A stretch of DNA of 64,000 nucleotides from Mesoterricola sediminis (GTDB lineage Bacteria; Acidobacteriota; Holophagae; Holophagales; Holophagaceae): assembly GCF_030295425.1 (NCBI RefSeq), contig NZ_AP027081.1, positions 2,420,965 to 2,484,964 of the forward strand, written 5' to 3'. How positions within the stretch are numbered: the stretch's first letter is position 1; each line of letters begins with the position of its first letter. Under the pieces are notes generated by a model. That model was given only the letters and a program-made list of their open reading frames with translations. It had not been told where the DNA came from and did no database searches. The translations under genes were made by a program, and so were the position numbers. Positions 60,188 through 64,000 of the stretch are shown here, one piece after another.

Positions 60188-62731
60188 TCAGTCCCGCCCG
60201 ACCGACATCACCCGGGCGAAGGCGTCCACGATCTTCGGGTCGAACTGTTTCCCTGACATGCGCCGGAGCTCGGCCAGGGCCTCCTCGTGGGTCTTCGCCT
60301 TGCGGTAGGGCCGGGTGGAGGTCATGGCGTCGTAGGCGTCGGCCACGGTGATGATGCGGCTGTAGTAGGGGATCTCCTCCCCCTTGAGGCCCTTCGGATA
60401 GCCGGTGCCGTCCCAGCTCTCGTGGTGGTACTTCACGTACTCAGCCACCTGGCCCAGGAACTTCAGGGGCCCCAGGATCGTGTTGCTGTAGGTCGGGTGC
60501 TTGCGGATGATCTCCATCTCCGCGGGGGTGAGCGGGTTCTCGCTCAGCAGCACCGCGTCGCGCACGCCGATCTTCCCGATGTCGTGGAGGAGGGCGGAAT
60601 TGAAGATGACGCTGCACTCGGCGTCGGGCAGGCCCAGCCCCCGGGCCGTGGCCAGGCTGAGTTCCGCCACCCGCTCGGAATGGCCGCGGGTGTAGTCGTC
60701 CCGCGCCTCGATGGCCTTCGCCAGGCTGCGCAAGGTCTCGTAGTACGTCCGCTGCGTGTCCTCGAAGAGGCGGGCGTTCTCGATGGCGATGCTGGCCTGG
60801 CTCGCCAGGGTCTCCAGCATCTTGCGCTCGGTCTCGTCCATCTCGTCCCCGGCGGACCGGAAGAGCTCGAAGACGCCGATGGTCTTGTCGCCGATCCGGA
60901 GGGGCAGGTCCAGCTTCTGGAAGGGCGCGCCGGGGTCCACCACCTTGCCCGAAGCGGCCTTCACCTTGAATTCCTTGGTCTCCTCGTCGATGAGCTTGAT
61001 GGCCCCCGCCGAGGCGTTGACGATGCCGCCGGTGGTCCGGAGGATGACCTCCAGGGTGCGGTTCAGGTCCAGGCTCGACGTGATGGCCTGGCCCGCCTCG
61101 TGGATGGCCGTGAGCTGCCGCACCTGGATGCCCAGGTGATGGTTCGCCTCCTGGATGGCCTTGGCGTAGCTCTCCAGCTCCCAGTTCAGGCGGCCCATCT
61201 CCTCCATGTTCTCGACCATCCGCGCGTTGGCGTCCTCCAGGCCCTGGATGAGCCGCGCGTTGTGGAGGGCCACGGCCACCTGGTCCCCGAAGGCGCCCAG
61301 GAGCTCCAGGTCCTCCGGCCCGAAGGCGTAGGGATCCGGGCTTTCCGTGTCCAGCACGCCGATGAGCTCCCCGAAGACCCGCAGGGGCACCGCCATCTCG
61401 GTGCGGCCGCCGGTGACCCCTTCCAGGTAGCCCGGGTGCTCCCGGACGTCCTCGACCCAGGCGGGCACGCCCGTCTCCGCGACCTTGCCCGTGACGCCCT
61501 CCCCGACCGGGATCCGCTTGCCGATGATGTCGCCGTAGCCGACCGCGGAATGGACCACGAGGTCGCGGGTGATGGTGTCAACCATCAGGAGCGCCACCCG
61601 CTCCAGGCCCAGGGCCTCCACGGCGGCGCTGAGGATCTCGTCCAGGCGGTCCTCCAGGTCCCGCCGCGCGTTGAGGGCGTGGCCGGCCCGCTGGATCTCC
61701 CGGAGCCTGCGGGCCTGGGCGCGGATCCGGTCCACGTGCCGGGCCTGCCGGAGCGCGCTGGCCACCTGGGCCGCGAAGGCGGTGAAGATCTCCAGATCGA
61801 GGTCCCCGAAGGCGCCCGGCGTCGCGCTCACCGCGTCCAGGACGCCGATGACGGCCCCGTCCAGGAGCATGGGCACGGCCATCTCGCAGCGCTCTCCGGC
61901 GCCGCCCGCGTCGATGTGGCGGGGATCGGCGTCCACGTCGGCCACGATCTCGCCCCGGCCCGCCATGAAGACCGCGCCCGCGATGCCCTGCCCCGGCGCC
62001 AGCCGCAGGCCCTCCGCGTCCTCGCGGCCGCGGGCCCGCCGGACCACGAGGGTGCGGCGCTCCTCGAGGAGGATGGCGACGCTGTCGAAGCCCAGCGCGT
62101 CCTTGGCCAGGTCCAGGATCCGGTCCAGCAGCCCGTCGCCGCCCTCGGATTCGTTGAGGGCGAGGCGGGCCCGGTGCAGGAGTTCCATCCGCCGGGCGCG
62201 CTCCTGGCTCCGGAGCGTCGCGTCCAGGTGGCGCAGGGCCCAGGCGGCGTGCTCCGCGAAGGCCGTGAAGAGCGCCATGTCGCCCGCGTCGAAGGCCTCG
62301 AACCGGCTCTCGATGTCCAGCACGCCCGTCACCCGGCCCTCCACCACCAGGGGAACGGCCATCTCCGACACGGCCCCGGCCACCGCCGGGATGTACCCGG
62401 CCTCCCGGCGCACATCCTCCACCAGCCGGGGCTCCCCGAGGGCGGCCATGCCGGCGATCCCCTCGCCCACCCGGCCCTGGTAGGCGGCCACCGCCGCCGG
62501 GTCGTAGCCGCGGGAGGCGGTGATGCGGAGGGTCCGGCCCCCGGGCGCCACCTCCAGGAGGGCGGCCGTGTCCCGGCCGAAGACCTCCTCCACCACGTCG
62601 AGGATGCGCTCTTCCAGCTCCGGCAGGGTCCCCGCGCCGATGAGGCGGCGCAGGGCGCGGTTCAGGATCGCGAGTTTCTCTGCCAATTGGGGCATGCATT
62701 CACCGGGGAGGACGTCTTTGTATTTCTGCAT
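60188..62731 (-). CDS. Four-GAF HD-GYP phosphodiesterase
   Basis: 847 residues from the ATG at 62731 with AAGG six bases upstream. Four GAF-type domains in a row: three similar ones each containing an EMAVP...GVLD core (near 105, 255 and 410), and a fourth ending FELFRSAGDEMDETERKMLE. A C-terminal HD-GYP domain carries HSERVAELS, the HD pair in ALLHDIGKIGVRD and HHESWDGTGYPKGLKGEEIP. HD-GYP enzymes degrade cyclic di-GMP. The stacked GAFs may sense small ligands or self-associate. Divergent from the Dnmt2-like gene. Confidence 0.9.
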   Translation of the reverse strand: MQKYKDVLPGECMPQLAEKLAILNRALRRLIGAGTLPELEERILDVVEEVFGRDTAALLEVAPGGRTLRITASRGYDPAAVAAYQGRVGEGIAGMAALGEPRLVEDVRREAGYIPAVAGAVSEMAVPLVVEGRVTGVLDIESRFEAFDAGDMALFTAFAEHAAWALRHLDATLRSQERARRMELLHRARLALNESEGGDGLLDRILDLAKDALGFDSVAILLEERRTLVVRRARGREDAEGLRLAPGQGIAGAVFMAGRGEIVADVDADPRHIDAGGAGERCEMAVPMLLDGAVIGVLDAVSATPGAFGDLDLEIFTAFAAQVASALRQARHVDRIRAQARRLREIQRAGHALNARRDLEDRLDEILSAAVEALGLERVALLMVDTITRDLVVHSAVGYGDIIGKRIPVGEGVTGKVAETGVPAWVEDVREHPGYLEGVTGGRTEMAVPLRVFGELIGVLDTESPDPYAFGPEDLELLGAFGDQVAVALHNARLIQGLEDANARMVENMEEMGRLNWELESYAKAIQEANHHLGIQVRQLTAIHEAGQAITSSLDLNRTLEVILRTTGGIVNASAGAIKLIDEETKEFKVKAASGKVVDPGAPFQKLDLPLRIGDKTIGVFELFRSAGDEMDETERKMLETLASQASIAIENARLFEDTQRTYYETLRSLAKAIEARDDYTRGHSERVAELSLATARGLGLPDAECSVIFNSALLHDIGKIGVRDAVLLSENPLTPAEMEIIRKHPTYSNTILGPLKFLGQVAEYVKYHHESWDGTGYPKGLKGEEIPYYSRIITVADAYDAMTSTRPYRKAKTHEEALAELRRMSGKQFDPKIVDAFARVMSVGRD

Positions 62732-62806
62732 AGGGACCTTCAAGAAATCCTATCGGTCCTGCGATTCGGGGTCCTTGTCCCGGTACCATGGTCCCAGGAG
62801 GTTGGG

Positions 62807-63688
62807 GTGTCGATCCAGGTGGTGGAGTTCTTTGCCGGGGTGGGCGGCTGGAGAGCCGCCCTGGGCGAAGGTGTAACCATCCGGATGGCTTATGATATCA
62901 GTCCCCACGCCCTGGACACCTATGCTGTGAATCACGGGCACCGCCCCCGGGCGCGGGAATTGGCCTCCCTGCCCCGGGCGGAGCTGGCGGCCCTGGGCGC
63001 GGACACCTGGGTCATGAGCCCGCCCTGCCAACCCTTCTGCCGCATGGGCCACCACCGGGACCTGGCGGACCCCCGGTCCCGGGCCTTCCTCCACCTCGTG
63101 GACCTGCTGCGGGAGGCGCCGCCCCGCCGGCTCCTCCTCGAATCCGTGGAGGGGTTCTGGGGCTCGGAGGCCCACGCCCTCCTGACGGCCCGGCTCGAGG
63201 GGGCCGGCCTCCACCACCGGGCCTACACCCTGTGCCCCACCCGCTTCGGCATCCCCAACCAGCGGCCCCGGGCCTTCCTGGCCGCCTCCCTGGATCCCCT
63301 CCCCGACGCCCTCCCCCCGGCCATCCCCCCGGGTCCCCTGGCGCCCTACCTGGACGCGGAGGAGGATCCGTCCCTGTACCTGCCGGCCGAGGTCCTGGAC
63401 CGGCATGGCCCCGGCCTGGACCTCGTGCGGCCCTGGGACACCCGCTCGGCCTGTTTCATCGGCGGCTATTACCGGCGCTTCGTGGGCGGCGGCTCGTACC
63501 TGGTGACCCCCCGGGGGGTCCGGCGCTTCTCGGTGCCGGAAGTCGCCCGTCTCCTGGGCTGGACCTCCCCGCTCCGCTTCCCCGCCTCCGTCCCTTTGGA
63601 GGCCCGCTACAAGCTCCTGGGCAACGGCCTCAGCCTCACCGTCGCCCGTTGGGTCGCACAGCAGGTCCTGCCCGCGGCGGGCGGCTAG
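62807..63688 (+). CDS. Dnmt2-like cytosine-C5 methyltransferase
   Basis: 293 residues from the GTG at 62807, which has a perfect AGGAGG five bases upstream. Motif I is VVEFFAGVGGWRAAL, motif IV has the catalytic Cys in VMSPPCQPFCRMGHHRD, motif VI RRLLLESVEGFW, motif VIII RFGIPNQRPRAFLAAS and motif X YKLLGNGLSLTVARWVAQ. The PPCQPF context with DPRSRAFLHLVDLL, the FGIPN pattern and ACFIGGYYRRFVGGGSYLV match the Dnmt2/TRDMT1 family, which methylates tRNA. No restriction enzyme gene is adjacent, which fits an RNA rather than a restriction role. The stop lies in CTAG, where an IS begins. Confidence 0.85.
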   Translation: MSIQVVEFFAGVGGWRAALGEGVTIRMAYDISPHALDTYAVNHGHRPRARELASLPRAELAALGADTWVMSPPCQPFCRMGHHRDLADPRSRAFLHLVDLLREAPPRRLLLESVEGFWGSEAHALLTARLEGAGLHHRAYTLCPTRFGIPNQRPRAFLAASLDPLPDALPPAIPPGPLAPYLDAEEDPSLYLPAEVLDRHGPGLDLVRPWDTRSACFIGGYYRRFVGGGSYLVTPRGVRRFSVPEVARLLGWTSPLRFPASVPLEARYKLLGNGLSLTVARWVAQQVLPAAGG

Positions 63689-64000
63689 GCTGTGTTCGGA
63701 ATCTATAGATTAGGTAAATAGTTAACTTGTACTCATACGTAAAGGCTCGTACACCACGAATTTTCCTGGGGTAACGATGCCGAGACGTTTCCTGACCGAT
63801 GCCATGTGGGCAAAGCTTGAACCGCTCCTTCCGCCAGAGCGTGGAGGGATGGGGCGATCCCGTCACCCCAACCGTCCCATGGTGGAGGCGATCCTGTGGA
63901 GGCACAGGACTGGGGCGCCGTGGAGGGACCTGCCGGAGGAATTTGGACCTTGGACAAGCGTGTACACGCGATTTGAGGCCTGGACCAAGCGCGGCGTGTG
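63688..64000 (+). mobile_element. IS5-family element, left part
   Basis: The element runs off the window. The putative terminal inverted repeat GGCTGTGTTCGGAATC starts at the last base of the Dnmt2-like stop codon, within CTAG, a known target type for this family. The right end is not visible. Confidence 0.65.
63777..64000 (+). CDS. IS5-family transposase, 5' part
   Basis: About 74 residues are inside the window. The start MPRRFLTDAMWAKLEPLLPP and the EAILWRHRTGAPWRDLPEEFGPW segment are the N-terminal (DUF4096-type) region of IS5/IS427 or IS1031 transposases; the DDE core would lie outside the window. It differs from the decayed copy at 20536-21278, so two IS5-type elements occur here. The segment lacking in that copy (from Pro-rich start to the Trp/Arg region) is present here. 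Confidence 0.85.
   Translation, partial: MPRRFLTDAMWAKLEPLLPPERGGMGRSRHPNRPMVEAILWRHRTGAPWRDLPEEFGPWTSVYTRFEAWTKRGV

Noticed and set aside
1-64000. CRISPR array or prophage
   Set aside because: No regularly spaced direct repeats and no phage structural or integrase genes were seen.

Overview
The window looks like a chromosomal segment of a high-GC Gram-negative bacterium, most plausibly Acidobacteriota, class Holophagae (the Geothrix/Holophaga/Mesoterricola neighbourhood). The evidence is indirect: strong G/C third-position bias, a very large Oar-like TonB receptor with an N-terminal carboxypeptidase-regulatory-like domain, a sedolisin, cache and four-helix chemoreceptors, a TatT-type TRAP transporter, and a bacterial sphingolipid gene set. 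No rRNA, tRNA or CRISPR array was found.

Layout. 1-1532: right part of an IS21-family element (istB 5' end, istA). 1822-4273: a patch of visibly lower GC with fragments that look like a polymorphic-toxin or Rhs-derived locus. 4310-6283: a small membrane protein and a chemoreceptor. 6511-11360: thrA-thrB-thrC on the minus strand behind a leader peptide and a textbook-like attenuator. 11484-20352: an iron-sulfur protein, a second chemoreceptor, a penicillin-binding-type peptidase, a sedolisin, a WYL regulator, a cysteine-tailed CMD-like protein and a MOSC protein. 20422-21813: a decayed IS5-family copy among dispersed palindromic repeats. 22300-27540: a lipoprotein, a TatT/DctP/DctQM TRAP operon and a phosphoglycolate phosphatase. 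27611-29727: a sensor kinase and response regulator pair. 29767-36139: MscS channel, GH64 glucanase-like protein, HAD-IG nucleotidase, alkaline phosphatase-family enzyme. 36311-43000: TonB receptor plus a giant NHL-repeat protein. 43166-44906: a 5'-nucleotidase divided over two genes. 45013-52501: MenC-like enolase, an unknown P-loop/membrane pair, a hybrid histidine kinase, a GlpT-type transporter. 52666-54477: an M48-like protein that has lost its zinc site. 54751-59754: a tightly packed sphingolipid cluster. 60188-63688: a four-GAF HD-GYP protein and a Dnmt2-like methyltransferase. The window ends inside a second IS5-family element.

The most striking items are: (i) the overlapping gene run for serine palmitoyltransferase, bacterial ceramide synthase, ceramide reductase and an Aur1-like PAP2 enzyme, which together could make ceramide and add a phospho-headgroup; (ii) a thr operon attenuator with a Met/Ile/Thr leader peptide and alternative hairpins; (iii) a Dnmt2-type enzyme; (iv) two families of palindromic repeats, one of which sits in the same orientation downstream of three different genes; and (v) an M48 pseudo-protease. 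All functions are assigned by reading motifs and context only; no database search was run.
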